This document shows, piece by piece, positions 1-8,172 of a stretch of DNA of 64,000 bases (positions are counted from its first letter, which is position 1; the number at the start of each line of letters is the position of its first letter). Under the pieces are notes generated by a model, which was given only the letters and a program-made list of their open reading frames with translations, ran no database searches and was not told the DNA's origin. The position numbers and the translations under genes were made by a program. This stretch comes from Xenorhabdus doucetiae (GTDB taxonomy: Bacteria; Pseudomonadota; Gammaproteobacteria; Enterobacterales; Enterobacteriaceae): positions 3,100,001 to 3,164,000 of the forward strand of contig NZ_FO704550.1 in NCBI RefSeq assembly GCF_000968195.1, in the 5' to 3' direction.

Positions 1-1635
1 CCAACTGGGCAAAGACATCCAAAGGCGCGGTTAATTTATTCAGCGCCTGAACACCCAGTTGCACAAAAGCATCCAGCGTGGATTTTAATTTGTCCAGTGC
101 CTGAGTTCCCAACTGGGCAAAGACATCCAAAGGCGCGGTTAATTTATTCAGCGCCTGAACACCCAATTGCACAAACGCATCCAGCGTGGATTTTAATTTG
201 TCCAGTGCCTGAGTGCCTAACCGGGCAAAGACATCCAAAGGCGCGGTTAGTTTATTCAGTGCCTGAACACCCAATTGCACAAACGCATCCAGCGTGGATT
301 TTAATTTGTCCAGTGCCTGAGTGCCTAACTGGGCAAATATATCAAGCGGGGCGGTTAATTTATTCAGTGCCTGAACGCCCAATTGCACAAACGCATCCAG
401 GGTGGATTTTAATTTGTCCAGTGCCTGAGTGCCTAACTGGGCAAATATATCAAGCGGGGCGGTTAATTTATTCAGTGCTTGAACGCCCAATTGCACAAAC
501 GCATCCAGTGTGGATTTTAATTTGTCCAGTGCCTGAACACCTAATTGTGCGAAGAAATTCAGACTGGCTTTTAATTCTTCAAACGCTTTAAGTCCCAATT
601 GAACAAACACATCCAAAGGATATGTTAGTTTATTCAGAGCCTGAGTACCTAACTGCACAAAAGCATTCAAGCTGGATTTTAAGGTTTCCAGCGCCTGACG
701 ACCCAGCTCCGCAAATGTATTCAGGCTGGATTTCAATGTTTCCAATGCCTTAATACCTACCTGCGCAAAAGTATTCAAACTGGACTTTAAGGTATCCAGA
801 GCCTGACGACCCAGTTCTGCAAACTGATTCAGGCTACCTCTTAGATCAACAAAAATTTGAATCCCAACTTGGGCAAAAATATTCAGGCTGGCTCGTAATT
901 CAACAAACGCCCTGACACCCAGTTGCACAAAAAAGTTCAGGCTGGCCCGTAATTCAACAAACGCCCTGACGCCCAGTTGCACAAAAAAGTTCAAACTGGC
1001 TCGTAACTCAACAAACGCCCTGACGCCCAGTTGCACAAAAAAGTTCAGGCTGGCTCGTAACTCAACAAACGCCCTGACGCCCAGTTGCACAAAAAAGTTC
1101 AAACTGGCTCGTAACTCAACAAACGCCCTGACGCCCAGTTGCACAAAGAAATTCAGGCTAGCTCGTAACTCAACAAACGCCCTGACGCCCAGTTGCACAA
1201 AAAAGTTCAAACTGGCTCGTAACTCAACAAACGCCCTGACGCCCAGTTGCACAAAAAAGTTCAAACTGGCTCGTAACTCAACAAACGCCCTGACGCCCAG
1301 TTGCACAAAAAAGTTCAGGCTGGCTCGTAACTCAACAAACGCCCTGACGCCCAGTTGCACAAAGAAATTCAGGCTGGCTCGTAACTCAACAAACGCCCTG
1401 ACGCCCAGTTGTACAAAGAAATTCAGGCTGGTTCGTAACTCAACAAACGCCCTGACGCCCAGTTGCACAAAAAAGTTCAGGCTGGCTCGTAGCTCAACAA
1501 ACGCCCTAACACCCAGTTGCACAAAAAAGTTCAGGCTGGCTCTTAATTCAGCAAAGGCCTGAATGCCCAATTGAGCAAATAGATTCAAATTAACTCTTAA
1601 AGAGTCAAATACGCTTATGCCAAGATTGCCAAAAA
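1..1635 (-). repeat. About 30 tandem 54-bp repeats inside the tape measure gene
   Basis: The period is 54 bp (18 codons), kept in frame throughout. Roughly 890-1550 holds a dozen nearly identical units with the coding core NFFVQLGVRAFVELRASL. Roughly 1-540 has a 108-bp higher-order unit that alternates two 18-residue types, QLGTQALDKLKSTLDAFV and QLGVQALNKLTAPLDVFA. Units between these blocks are more diverged. The array continues past position 1. Confidence 0.95.
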
Positions 1636-2176
1636 TTTGTAGATAACCAACCAGCATTTGAAATACGACTTTGACTGAACCCGTAGTTAATTTCAAAACG
1701 GCATTAATTCTATTCAGAATACCAAATAGAATCGTTATTCTTGGGTTAATATTAATGACCAATTTATCTAACAATGAAAAATTGTTAGTCATATTCCCGG
1801 TGACACCAAGATTAAATTCATTTTTTTTACTGGATGAATTTTCTTGTTTAATAATCTGGGTAGTTTGAATAATATTAGCTGATTGATTGGCGGCACTCAC
1901 CTGCATAACTTTTGAGGTGTTTTGCCGCGCAGAGAAAGATTGTTTAATTGTTTGATTATAGGCTTTAAGATCAGCACGCATACGCGCAGTTTCCTGCGCA
2001 TAACCGACAATGGGTTTTAATCCTTCAACCGTCTTATTGAGCTTTTTAAACTGGTTATGAACTTTATCGACTGAACCTACCAGTTTTTTCTGATACTGTT
2101 GAAAAGATTTAAAGGAACTGGTCAGCTTTCCTACGGCACCCAGCACCTTATCTAGCTGCGACTGTATATTACTCAT
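1..2176 (-). CDS. T: Phage tail tape measure protein (P2 gpT type), partial, runs off the window
   Basis: The frame is open on the minus strand from an ATG at 2174-2176 to the window edge, at least 725 residues. The first 170 or so residues (MSNIQSQLDKVLGAVGKL...) are polar and helix-prone. After them come about 30 amphipathic 18-residue repeats of the type ASLNFFVQLGVRAFVELR. The position directly after FI, FII, E and E' matches gpT of P2-like phages, the ruler that sets tail length and is held in the tail lumen. The ATG overlaps the E' stop (ATGAGTAA), which implies coupled translation. I checked the frame for stops across the repeats and found none. The C-terminal half and the downstream genes U and D lie outside the window. 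The gene order makes the assignment firm; the repeat-rich body is unusual. Confidence 0.85.
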   Translation of the reverse strand, partial: MSNIQSQLDKVLGAVGKLTSSFKSFQQYQKKLVGSVDKVHNQFKKLNKTVEGLKPIVGYAQETARMRADLKAYNQTIKQSFSARQNTSKVMQVSAANQSANIIQTTQIIKQENSSSKKNEFNLGVTGNMTNNFSLLDKLVININPRITILFGILNRINAVLKLTTGSVKVVFQMLVGYLQIFGNLGISVFDSLRVNLNLFAQLGIQAFAELRASLNFFVQLGVRAFVELRASLNFFVQLGVRAFVELRTSLNFFVQLGVRAFVELRASLNFFVQLGVRAFVELRASLNFFVQLGVRAFVELRASLNFFVQLGVRAFVELRASLNFFVQLGVRAFVELRASLNFFVQLGVRAFVELRASLNFFVQLGVRAFVELRASLNFFVQLGVRAFVELRASLNFFVQLGVRAFVELRASLNFFVQLGVRAFVELRASLNIFAQVGIQIFVDLRGSLNQFAELGRQALDTLKSSLNTFAQVGIKALETLKSSLNTFAELGRQALETLKSSLNAFVQLGTQALNKLTYPLDVFVQLGLKAFEELKASLNFFAQLGVQALDKLKSTLDAFVQLGVQALNKLTAPLDIFAQLGTQALDKLKSTLDAFVQLGVQALNKLTAPLDIFAQLGTQALDKLKSTLDAFVQLGVQALNKLTAPLDVFARLGTQALDKLKSTLDAFVQLGVQALNKLTAPLDVFAQLGTQALDKLKSTLDAFVQLGVQALNKLTAPLDVFAQL

Positions 2177-2348
2177 TTTCTGCACCACTTCTTAAAATGG
2201 CCCGATGTCGCCAGTCCAATAGTTCCGACAGTGACATTTCATCTGTCACTGTCGGTGACCAATGAAAAACGGTGGCGATATCTGCCACCAGTTCATCAAC
2301 GGTTAATCGTTCTGGGAATCGGACTTGACCGACTTCGGCAACAAAAAA
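2169..2348 (-). CDS. E': GpE' extension of the tail chaperone, made by -1 frameshift from E
   Basis: A slip to the -1 frame at the TTTTTTG heptamer gives an open reading that runs VAEVRFPERLTVDELVADI and then ATVFHWSPTVTDEMSLSELL, with stop TAA at 2169-2171. The FHW...MSLSELLDWR core is the signature of the P2 GpE' family. In P2-like phages E and the E+E' fusion are the chaperone pair that loads the tube onto the tape measure. An internal GTG within this frame could also start a short separate product, but the position relative to E and T fits the fusion. Confidence 0.75.
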   Translation of the reverse strand, partial: FFVAEVGQVRFPERLTVDELVADIATVFHWSPTVTDEMSLSELLDWRHRAILRSGAENE

Positions 2349-2620
2349 TTGACCACCTCCACACTGAGATTAATCAGATCACCCGGTGACATCATCATCA
2401 GGTCATTTTTGGTCAATGCAGGGGTGGTCACACGCGGCAGGACCAGCAGCATAGAATCCACATCCATTTCCAGCAGAGCCTGTAAACGTGCACCGCGCAA
2501 CGCGCCGCTGTTCGGTTTGCGTATCATCACTTCCGTGATTTCGCCGTTGCCCCGCGCCAGTGGTGCTTCCAGTTCGATGGTGCGCAGATCGTCATTTTGA
2601 GTGTTCAGTGTTTCTGTCAT
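2303..2620 (-). CDS. E: Phage tail assembly chaperone (P2 gpE type)
   Basis: The 105-residue product starts MTETLNTQNDDLRTIELEAP and ends KSVKSDSQND. The length, acidic character and position between the tube gene FII and tape measure T are those of P2 gpE, a cytoplasmic tail assembly chaperone that does not stay in the tail. Near the C-terminus the codons AAT TTT TTG contain the heptamer used to make the E+E' fusion. Start: ATG at 2618-2620. Confidence 0.85.
   Translation of the reverse strand: MTETLNTQNDDLRTIELEAPLARGNGEITEVMIRKPNSGALRGARLQALLEMDVDSMLLVLPRVTTPALTKNDLMMMSPGDLINLSVEVVNFLLPKSVKSDSQND
2342..2348 (-). promoter_or_regulatory. Slippery heptamer T TTT TTG for -1 frameshifting in E/E'
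   Basis: On the minus strand the E frame reads AAT TTT TTG TTG, giving a perfect T_TTT_TTG heptamer. The -1 frame is then open through the GpE' signature to a stop that overlaps the T start codon. The same heptamer and layout are established for P2 E/E'. Confidence 0.8.
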
Positions 2621-2715
2621 GGTTCAACCTTGTTTATCCGATAAGATAACCTGTCTCAACCGACACGAAGAGACAGGAAATACGTTTTTAAAAAAGCTAA
2701 TGGCTAAAAGAGCGA

Positions 2716-3234
2716 TTAAAAAAGACCGATAGCGCGGCGATGCTGCTCCAGACGATCGATTCCGCCGACTTTCTCAACCATGTTGACGGTGTCGATTTCA
2801 ATCAGTTCTTCACCATCCCATGTCAGTTTGAAGTAAGTGTTTTTGGCGGTGATTTTGGTCTGTGTGTTATCACCTTGTTTATACGTGCCGTGATCGAACT
2901 CCTGGAAACGACCACGCATCACAACTTCAACGGCAACGACGTCACCGGTGTCATCACGCTCAAAAGAGCCGGCGAAGCGCAGCATGACGCCATCGGCTTT
3001 TGCGATGCCCCACTGTTTGTAAAGTTGGGCTTCAATGCCGCCCAGAGTGAATTCCGCATCCAATGCGCCTTCATCCAGACCCAGATCCACCATTGCGCTG
3101 CCGTTCATGCCGGCTCCGCGATAGGCTTCCAGCTTGCGGCTTAACTTCGGAAGCGTCAGTTCTTCCACGATCCCCTGATAGTTGTTGCCATCATTGAACA
3201 AGTTCAGGTATTTGAGTTTGCGAGGTAATGCCAT
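2716..3234 (-). CDS. FII: Major tail tube protein (P2 gpFII type)
   Basis: 172 residues, MALPRKLKYLNLFNDGNNYQ at the N-terminus and an RLEQHRRAIGLF end, the length and ends usual for P2 FII. It forms the inner tube around the tape measure inside the contractile sheath. It lies 11 bp after FI and about 95 bp before E, in the conserved order FI-FII-E-E'-T. Start ATG at 3232-3234. Confidence 0.92.
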   Translation of the reverse strand: MALPRKLKYLNLFNDGNNYQGIVEELTLPKLSRKLEAYRGAGMNGSAMVDLGLDEGALDAEFTLGGIEAQLYKQWGIAKADGVMLRFAGSFERDDTGDVVAVEVVMRGRFQEFDHGTYKQGDNTQTKITAKNTYFKLTWDGEELIEIDTVNMVEKVGGIDRLEQHRRAIGLF

Positions 3235-3245
3235 CAGTTAGCCCC

Positions 3246-4418
3246 TTAATTATTGATACTTTTCGCGAAATCCATCAGGTAACTATCTGTAATGCGCTGG
3301 CGTAACATCATGTTTTCCAGTGGCGGTACAGGTGTATAGTCGTAATCGATGGTCAGTTTGCCGGCTTTCAGGGTGTCCTTGTCATTCGCCTTGTCGTCAT
3401 ACCAGCAGCGGCCATCAATGATGTAACCACCGGCTTTCAGTTCGCGGAACTTGGCATTAATGCCTTCGATAATGTCGCGCACCAGTGATGGCGTCAGCGG
3501 TTTATCGATAGCCCACATATGGGATTCAGCCATAGTGTCAGCCAGAACCTGAGCGGTACGGGTGTAGCTTTCGAACTGGAACAGAGGATCATCCGCACAA
3601 GTACGGGAACCCCAGAAACGGAAACCGTTTTTGCGGATAAGCGTAGTCACGCCCGCTTTGTTCAGCAGATCAGCGTCAGTTGCGGTATCTTGCAGATCCC
3701 AGAAAACGTCAGCAGACAGGCCAGTCACACCGTTGACACCCACGTTGGACAGCGTTTTATGCCAGCCGGTTTCCTGATCGATTTTGGCGCGCAGGCCCAG
3801 AGCACGGGCGGTCGCATAAGCGATAGCTTCGCTGTTGGTCACGGTATCCCAGCTCAAGAAATCAGGCCAAATCAGCATCAGCTCACGCTGATTGAAATTG
3901 TCGCGATACTTGATCACTTCTGAGATATTTTTGCAGCCATAAGCGCTGACATAGGCCATTGCTTTCAGTTTCTGAGCAACGCTTGCCAGTTCAACAGCCA
4001 CTGCTTTTGAATCCAGACCCGGAATCCCCAAAATGCGAGGCTTAACACCGAGCTGGCTTTGTGCCGCCAACAGTGCCTGCATACCAGTTTTCTTACCTGC
4101 ATCAGTGACACCACCGATGAGGTTAGAAATGGTGGCTTCTTCAGACTCGCCCTCAGCAACACGCACAACAACAGTGACAGGTTGAGCTTGAGCTGCGATT
4201 GCTTTCAGTGATGCGGACAACGTCCCTTTTTTCCCGGCTTTACCACTGGCGCTCATAACGTCAGTAAGCAGAACGGGAGTATCTAATGGAAATGTTTTTT
4301 CGTCTGCGTCAGGGGCAGTACACACCATACCTACGATAGCGGTGCTAACGGTAGTGATGGTACGAGTACCTTCGTTAATTTCCTGTACACGGACGCCGTG
4401 ATGATAGTCTTGTGCCAT
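3246..4418 (-). CDS. FI: Contractile tail sheath protein (P2 gpFI type)
   Basis: I start this at the ATG at 4416-4418 (MAQDYHHGVRVQEINEGTRT), which has AGGAG about 10 bases upstream. That gives 390 residues, as in P2 FI (396). The open frame extends 40 codons further upstream, but those residues are not phage-like and lack a ribosome site. The protein has typical sheath features: an N-terminal VQEINEGTRTI segment, an RNGFRFWGSRTC segment and a conserved C-terminal domain. The sheath contracts to drive the tube through the target envelope. First gene of the sheath-tube-tape operon; its promoter should lie in 4419-4810. Confidence 0.93.
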   Translation of the reverse strand: MAQDYHHGVRVQEINEGTRTITTVSTAIVGMVCTAPDADEKTFPLDTPVLLTDVMSASGKAGKKGTLSASLKAIAAQAQPVTVVVRVAEGESEEATISNLIGGVTDAGKKTGMQALLAAQSQLGVKPRILGIPGLDSKAVAVELASVAQKLKAMAYVSAYGCKNISEVIKYRDNFNQRELMLIWPDFLSWDTVTNSEAIAYATARALGLRAKIDQETGWHKTLSNVGVNGVTGLSADVFWDLQDTATDADLLNKAGVTTLIRKNGFRFWGSRTCADDPLFQFESYTRTAQVLADTMAESHMWAIDKPLTPSLVRDIIEGINAKFRELKAGGYIIDGRCWYDDKANDKDTLKAGKLTIDYDYTPVPPLENMMLRQRITDSYLMDFAKSINN

Positions 4419-4803
4419 ATTAGCGGTTCTCCTGTTAAGGTGTGCTGATATATTGGCGGATTGGACGGGGGAAATCATTCGATTGGGGATGTGTGGGGGA
4501 AGGTACAAATGTGTAATGAAATTTTTGTTAATAATCAATTGACTGAGTCTAAATTTAATAATTTTTGGTTGGATTTAGGGGGATTAAGCGGTTTCGTTGG
4601 TTGCAACCTTAAATTGATTGAATAATGGTCTTGTTTTGATTATTTATTGATCTTAATTTGGTTCAAAATTTATCCTTCTTAGTGTTATTCGGTGTAATTT
4701 TAAATTTTGGTTATTTTTTGACAGGTTAAAATGGGTTATTTTTGCCATTGGAGTTTGGTTTTCAGGGTACAGGGAATGGGATCTTGTTTGGATCGTAAGG
4801 ATC
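4419..4803. other. AT-rich noncoding spacer between FI and the invertible segment
   Basis: About 385 bp without a credible gene. It is very AT-rich between 4510 and 4740 and presumably carries the promoter for FI-FII-E-T. There is no start codon with a ribosome site ahead of the plus-strand fibre piece at 4804, so that piece is silent in this orientation. Confidence 0.6.
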
Positions 4804-5370
4804 TTGGTGGTTGTGAAAAACCTCGGTTTGTCGAAAACGGTAGAGCGGGCGGAGAATGCACAGCCTCGCGGTAATTATGCTGATAAATCCACCAAGAGCA
4901 CTCAGGCGTTTGAATCCAATGTGCAGGCGTGGGGAGGAGTCGCAGCAACAATCGACCGTACCGCGATGTATCTGATGAACGACAATAACGGAGCGGGATT
5001 AAATTTTTGGGATGGAACGCAATTTCAGGGGCTAGCACGATATCCGGGGCGGGCGGGCACGTTGGCGCTAACCCGTGATTTATTTGGTGTGGGACAATCA
5101 TGGGTTGATTTAACTGGAAGCTGTCGCGCAGGTGTTAACTATAAAAATGAGACTGGTCGCACCATATGCGTTTTTGTTCGTTTGGGAATGGCTACCACAC
5201 AAACGACAGAGATTCGGGTTAATGGAACCGTTGCGGGACTGTGGACATCATCTGGTGGAAATCAACATACATCACAGGGTGCATTCGCCATTGTTCCGCC
5301 GGAGGCGCATTATAGCGCGACGGCAACACAGGGGGATTCCACGGTATTGAATTGGTCGGAGTTACGATAA
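4804..5370 (+). pseudogene. Silent alternative tail-fibre tip in the invertible segment (not a decayed gene)
   Basis: An open frame of about 188 residues encodes only the C-terminal part of a tail fibre: VVVKNLGLSKTVERAENA at its start and a tip with GVGQSWVDLTGSCRAGV near the end. The start matches FVKNLGLAETVERAGNA inside the expressed fibre on the other strand, in the same frame. The tip resembles the YSQSWVNVTGNRSAG tip of the expressed fibre. It has no N-terminal baseplate-binding part and no translation start, so it reads as a spare tip that becomes expressed when the segment inverts, like the S' end in the phage Mu G segment. The tip would set receptor specificity. Confidence 0.8.
4811..4859. 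repeat. Left inverted repeat with Gin/Hin-type crossover site
   Basis: 49 bp, 44 of them identical to the reverse complement of 6992-7040. The first 20 bases are a perfect match. It contains AAACCTCGGTTT (4818-4829), the same 12-bp core, in reverse complement, as the AAACCGAGGTTT of phage Mu gix sites as I recall them. The copy lies in a coding frame shared with the right repeat, so recombination gives an in-frame fusion. Confidence 0.8.
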
Positions 5371-5708
5371 TGCATTACTACATTAATGAAAACACGCGGG
5401 AAATTTACGCGTACGAAAATGAGATTGATAGTCTGGAATTAACCCCCATTCCAGAAGCGGAGGCGCTGGCGATTGCCAATCCTCCGCCCACCGCAGAACA
5501 ACTGCGCGAACAGGCTACATTCCAGAAACAATACCTCATGTCTCAAGCGTCAAACTCAATAGCCCCGCTGCAATACGCCGTTGATCTCGATATGGCAACG
5601 GACGGAGAACGGGCCGCACTGACAGCGTGGAAAAAATACTGTGTGCTATTGAACCGTGTAGACTGTTCGGCAGCACCAAATATTGACTGGCCTAACGCGC
5701 CAGAATGA
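5370..5708 (+). CDS. Tail fibre assembly chaperone, paired with the silent fibre tip
   Basis: About 112 residues, starting MHYYINENTREIYAYENEID at an ATG that overlaps the preceding fibre stop (TAATG). The C-terminal WKKYCVLLNRVDCSAAPNIDWP motif is the hallmark of the Mu gpU/P2 gpG tail fibre assembly family. These proteins help the fibre trimerise and fold. It is about 60 percent like the minus-strand chaperone in its last 50 residues and divergent at its start, as expected if each chaperone is matched to its own tip. Silent in the orientation shown unless transcribed from outside. Confidence 0.88.
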   Translation: MHYYINENTREIYAYENEIDSLELTPIPEAEALAIANPPPTAEQLREQATFQKQYLMSQASNSIAPLQYAVDLDMATDGERAALTAWKKYCVLLNRVDCSAAPNIDWPNAPE

Positions 5709-5711
5709 TTA

Positions 5712-5732
5712 TTAGGGGCATCGCGCCCCTTT
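5712..5732. terminator. Hairpin between the two convergent fibre chaperone genes
   Basis: AGGGGC-atcgc-GCCCCT followed by TTTGTTTATT on the plus strand lies between the two convergent stop codons. It could end transcription from either side in either orientation of the invertible segment. Confidence 0.7.
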
Positions 5733-5734
5733 GT

Positions 5735-6088
5735 TTATTCCGGCTGTTCCGGCCATTGGATATCGGGCGCGGTAGAGCAATCAACCCGATTGAGCAGCAC
5801 CCTGTAGCGTCGCCATTCGGTTAATGCGGATTTTTCGGCATTGGTGGCGATCCCCAAATCTACGGCATCCTGACAGATATCGATTTTTTCTGCGGCTGTT
5901 TTCAGTCGGTGCCGTTTCTGAGATTCAGCCAGTTGCTGTAGCTGCTCCAGCGTTGGCGGCGGATTAGTTATTTTTAACATCTCCTCGTAGCTGATGGGCT
6001 TTTTATTGCCTATCAACTCATCCTGAGAACCATCCATAGGGTAGCCGTAAACCTCACCGCGCGGATCTAAAAAATATTTATATTTCAC
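5735..6088 (-). CDS. G: Tail fibre assembly chaperone, currently expressed copy
   Basis: 117 residues starting at a GTG (6086-6088) that overlaps the TAG stop of the fibre gene, so translation is probably coupled. N-terminus VKYKYFLDPRGEVYGYPMDG; C-terminal WRRYRVLLNRVDCSTAPDIQWP signature of the Caudovirales fibre assembly family. The open frame extends six codons upstream, but only the GTG sits at the usual overlap. It is the partner for the fibre H tip now joined to the constant region. Confidence 0.9.
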   Translation of the reverse strand: MKYKYFLDPRGEVYGYPMDGSQDELIGNKKPISYEEMLKITNPPPTLEQLQQLAESQKRHRLKTAAEKIDICQDAVDLGIATNAEKSALTEWRRYRVLLNRVDCSTAPDIQWPEQPE

Positions 6089-8172
6089 TATCGCAGCTCC
6101 CACCATGCGTTAATTTCTCCACCAAATTCCGTCGTCACGGTATATGTCGCCCCAACAGGAATTATTGTGCTGCCTGCACCACGCTGGGCACCGCCACTAT
6201 TGGCACCTCGTATCAGAGGCAGCTTGATGACGTTTCCATTTTGACTAAATGCAATGCTGGCGCTCGACTGTTCTGTGCCACCATTGGAGTCTCTGGCTAC
6301 GAATACCGCTATAAATATTGGGCGCCCTGTATGATTGGTATACCACGCACCCGCCGATCTATTTCCAGTGACATTAACCCATGACTGTGAGTAACCAATC
6401 CCGTGACCATTGATGGTGTCAGTCACTGATTTCTGACTCATAACCGACGACGTTGATTGCCCTGTTGACTGAACGATATGAGTCTGTGCCGGAATGTCAT
6501 CCAGATATGCAATGGTCCCGTGTTTTTGCTGTAGATACGCATTATTCCACTGTTCTGAGCCGACACGACTCGTAATCCGAGGGCGTGAATCATTAGCGTT
6601 AATTTCTATTGTTGACACCGCTCTGGCACGCACTATCCCGGCGGCGGTAATCTCGCCCGACGTCTCTCCACCTGTTTTGTTAAATTTTTTGTTCAGCGCG
6701 TCAGTCACCGATTTTTGACTCATTACGCTAGCTGTTGATTGTCCCACAGACTGAACGATGTTCGTTGGCGGTGTTGGAGTAGGAATGTCATCCAACAATG
6801 CGATCGTGCCGTTTTTTTGCGGAATATACGCATGAAACCACGCAGCGTCCCCGATGCGGCTGGTTAGCTCGGGGACAGCTGTGCTTTTAATCTCAACTGT
6901 AGACCGCCCCGTTGACCTGATAATATTGGCCCCTGTAATTTCACCAGTAGCATTAATGTAACCTGCAATATCTCCACCTGTTTTCGGATAGGCATTTCCC
7001 GCCCGCTCCACCGTTTCCGCCAAACCGAGGTTTTTCACAAACTCATCTCGATTAGGAATATCAGCACCATTTTTGCTTTTCTCCAAACGAGCATTTGCTA
7101 AGTTTTTCGCTTCATTCACCCGGGCATCAGTTTCACCTTTGTTATACGCACCAACATCCCCCGCATTCAGTGAAATATCCGCATTCAGCGCTTTGCCATT
7201 GACCTTACGACCGGAAGGAACGCGACCATTCGCATTATCATTTGCGGCATTTGCCTGAGCTTTCGCCTCATTCACCCGTGCATCAGTTTCACCTTTGTTA
7301 TACGCACCAACATCCCCTGCATTCAGTGAAATATCAGCACTCAACGCCTTACCATTTACCTTACGGCCAGAAGGAACGCGGCCATTGGCATTATCATTTG
7401 CGGCTTTTGCCTGGGCTTTCGCCTCATTTACCCGCGCATCGGTCTCGGTTTTGTTATAAGCATCCACATCCCCCGCGCGAAGATCGATATCCGCAGTTAA
7501 TGCCTTACCATTCACCTTACGCCCTGCCGGAACGCGGCCATTCGCGTTATTATTCGCCGCATTCGCAAAATCATACGCAGCTTTCACCGCTTTCGGCGTT
7601 GCGGCATGGGTTTCGCTATTGCTGTCCACGGCGCTGCTCAGGATAACAAATCCCTTCTCTTTCAGCGTTGCGTCAGGATGGTTACGGCTGTTCGCGTGTT
7701 TCGTAATGGAATTATCCACATACTCACGCGTCGCCAGAACCACAGATGGGTCAACTTTCAATGTCACGGCGTCAGCGCTGCTGACGATCAGGATCATGCG
7801 GATCGTCTGGGTGCGGCCGGAGCCTTCCTGCAATTGCGGTTTGTAGGTTTCTGCGCAGTTACCTACCGCAATCAGAATGCCGTCTTTGTCGAACAGGCCG
7901 ATTTCACGGATCCACCAGCCGCCTTCGTTTTCAGGGATAACCTGCTCGGCAATAATCTGATTGGTGTTTTTTGGATCGATGCTCAACGTATTAATCGCGG
8001 CACGACGTTTTTCATTAATCAGTTTGGTTTGTTTGGTGTCTGGGGTCGGCAGGCTGCCACCACCATCACCCACGGCCATATGGGTAATTTCAATTTTCGT
8101 CCCCAGTGCCGCGGCATTTGCCAATTTATCCGCGCCTAACTGCGTCAGCAGCGCAAAGAATTTGGTACTCAT
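6088..8172 (-). CDS. H: Tail fibre protein (P2 gpH type), currently assembled form
   Basis: 694 residues. Residues 1-170 (MSTKFFALLTQLGADKLANA...) are the conserved baseplate-attachment domain of P2-like fibres (DUF3751 type). About residues 212-367 are three 52-residue shaft repeats (GRVPSGRKVNGKAL...). From about residue 378 (FVKNLGLAETVERAGNA) onwards the sequence lies inside the invertible segment and can be exchanged for the plus-strand tip. The variable part itself holds two related modules, each ending near SVMSQKSVTD, and ends in a SQSWVNVTGN tip. It recognises the target cell surface. The ATG at 8170-8172 overlaps the end of gene I. Confidence 0.9.
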   Translation of the reverse strand: MSTKFFALLTQLGADKLANAAALGTKIEITHMAVGDGGGSLPTPDTKQTKLINEKRRAAINTLSIDPKNTNQIIAEQVIPENEGGWWIREIGLFDKDGILIAVGNCAETYKPQLQEGSGRTQTIRMILIVSSADAVTLKVDPSVVLATREYVDNSITKHANSRNHPDATLKEKGFVILSSAVDSNSETHAATPKAVKAAYDFANAANNNANGRVPAGRKVNGKALTADIDLRAGDVDAYNKTETDARVNEAKAQAKAANDNANGRVPSGRKVNGKALSADISLNAGDVGAYNKGETDARVNEAKAQANAANDNANGRVPSGRKVNGKALNADISLNAGDVGAYNKGETDARVNEAKNLANARLEKSKNGADIPNRDEFVKNLGLAETVERAGNAYPKTGGDIAGYINATGEITGANIIRSTGRSTVEIKSTAVPELTSRIGDAAWFHAYIPQKNGTIALLDDIPTPTPPTNIVQSVGQSTASVMSQKSVTDALNKKFNKTGGETSGEITAAGIVRARAVSTIEINANDSRPRITSRVGSEQWNNAYLQQKHGTIAYLDDIPAQTHIVQSTGQSTSSVMSQKSVTDTINGHGIGYSQSWVNVTGNRSAGAWYTNHTGRPIFIAVFVARDSNGGTEQSSASIAFSQNGNVIKLPLIRGANSGGAQRGAGSTIIPVGATYTVTTEFGGEINAWWELR
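6992..7040. repeat. Right inverted repeat with Gin/Hin-type crossover site
   Basis: Inverted partner of 4811-4859 (44 of 49 bases). It contains AAACCGAGGTTT (7022-7033). It lies inside the fibre gene at the border between shaft repeats and variable tip, exactly where a tip-switching site is expected. Confidence 0.8.
7072..7539 (-). repeat. Three 156-bp direct repeats in the fibre shaft
   Basis: Three tandem in-frame copies of a 52-residue unit containing GRVPSGRKVNGKAL and GAYNKGETDARVNEAKAQ. Copies begin (minus strand) at 7539, 7383 and 7227. The repeats lengthen the shaft just upstream of the crossover site. Confidence 0.9.

Larger units (their letters stand above)
4811..7040. other. Invertible tail-fibre specificity segment
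   Basis: About 2.2 kb bounded by 49-bp inverted repeats. Inside are two fibre C-termini pointing inwards (plus strand 4811-5370; minus strand 6088-7040), each followed by its own chaperone (5370-5708 plus; 5735-6088 minus), with a terminator hairpin in the middle. This is the architecture of the Mu G and P1 C segments. The constant part of fibre H (7041-8172) lies outside to the right. No serine invertase gene is in the window, so it must act from elsewhere if the switch is live. Confidence 0.8.

Noticed and set aside
97..591. A 164-residue plus-strand open frame with a repeated sequence
   Set aside because: It is the complement of the tape measure repeats. The minus-strand frame is open far longer, starts with a phage-like N-terminus and fits the gene order.
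1..1635. Regular repeats that could suggest a CRISPR array
   Set aside because: The period is 54 bp with no unique spacers, it is coding throughout, and no cas genes are nearby.
4419..4538. Forty extra N-terminal codons on the sheath gene
   Set aside because: No ribosome site and no resemblance to sheath proteins; AGGAG precedes the internal ATG at 4418.
7242..8139. Several plus-strand frames of 75-177 residues opposite the fibre gene
   Set aside because: They are reverse-strand shadows of the repetitive fibre and lack ribosome sites.
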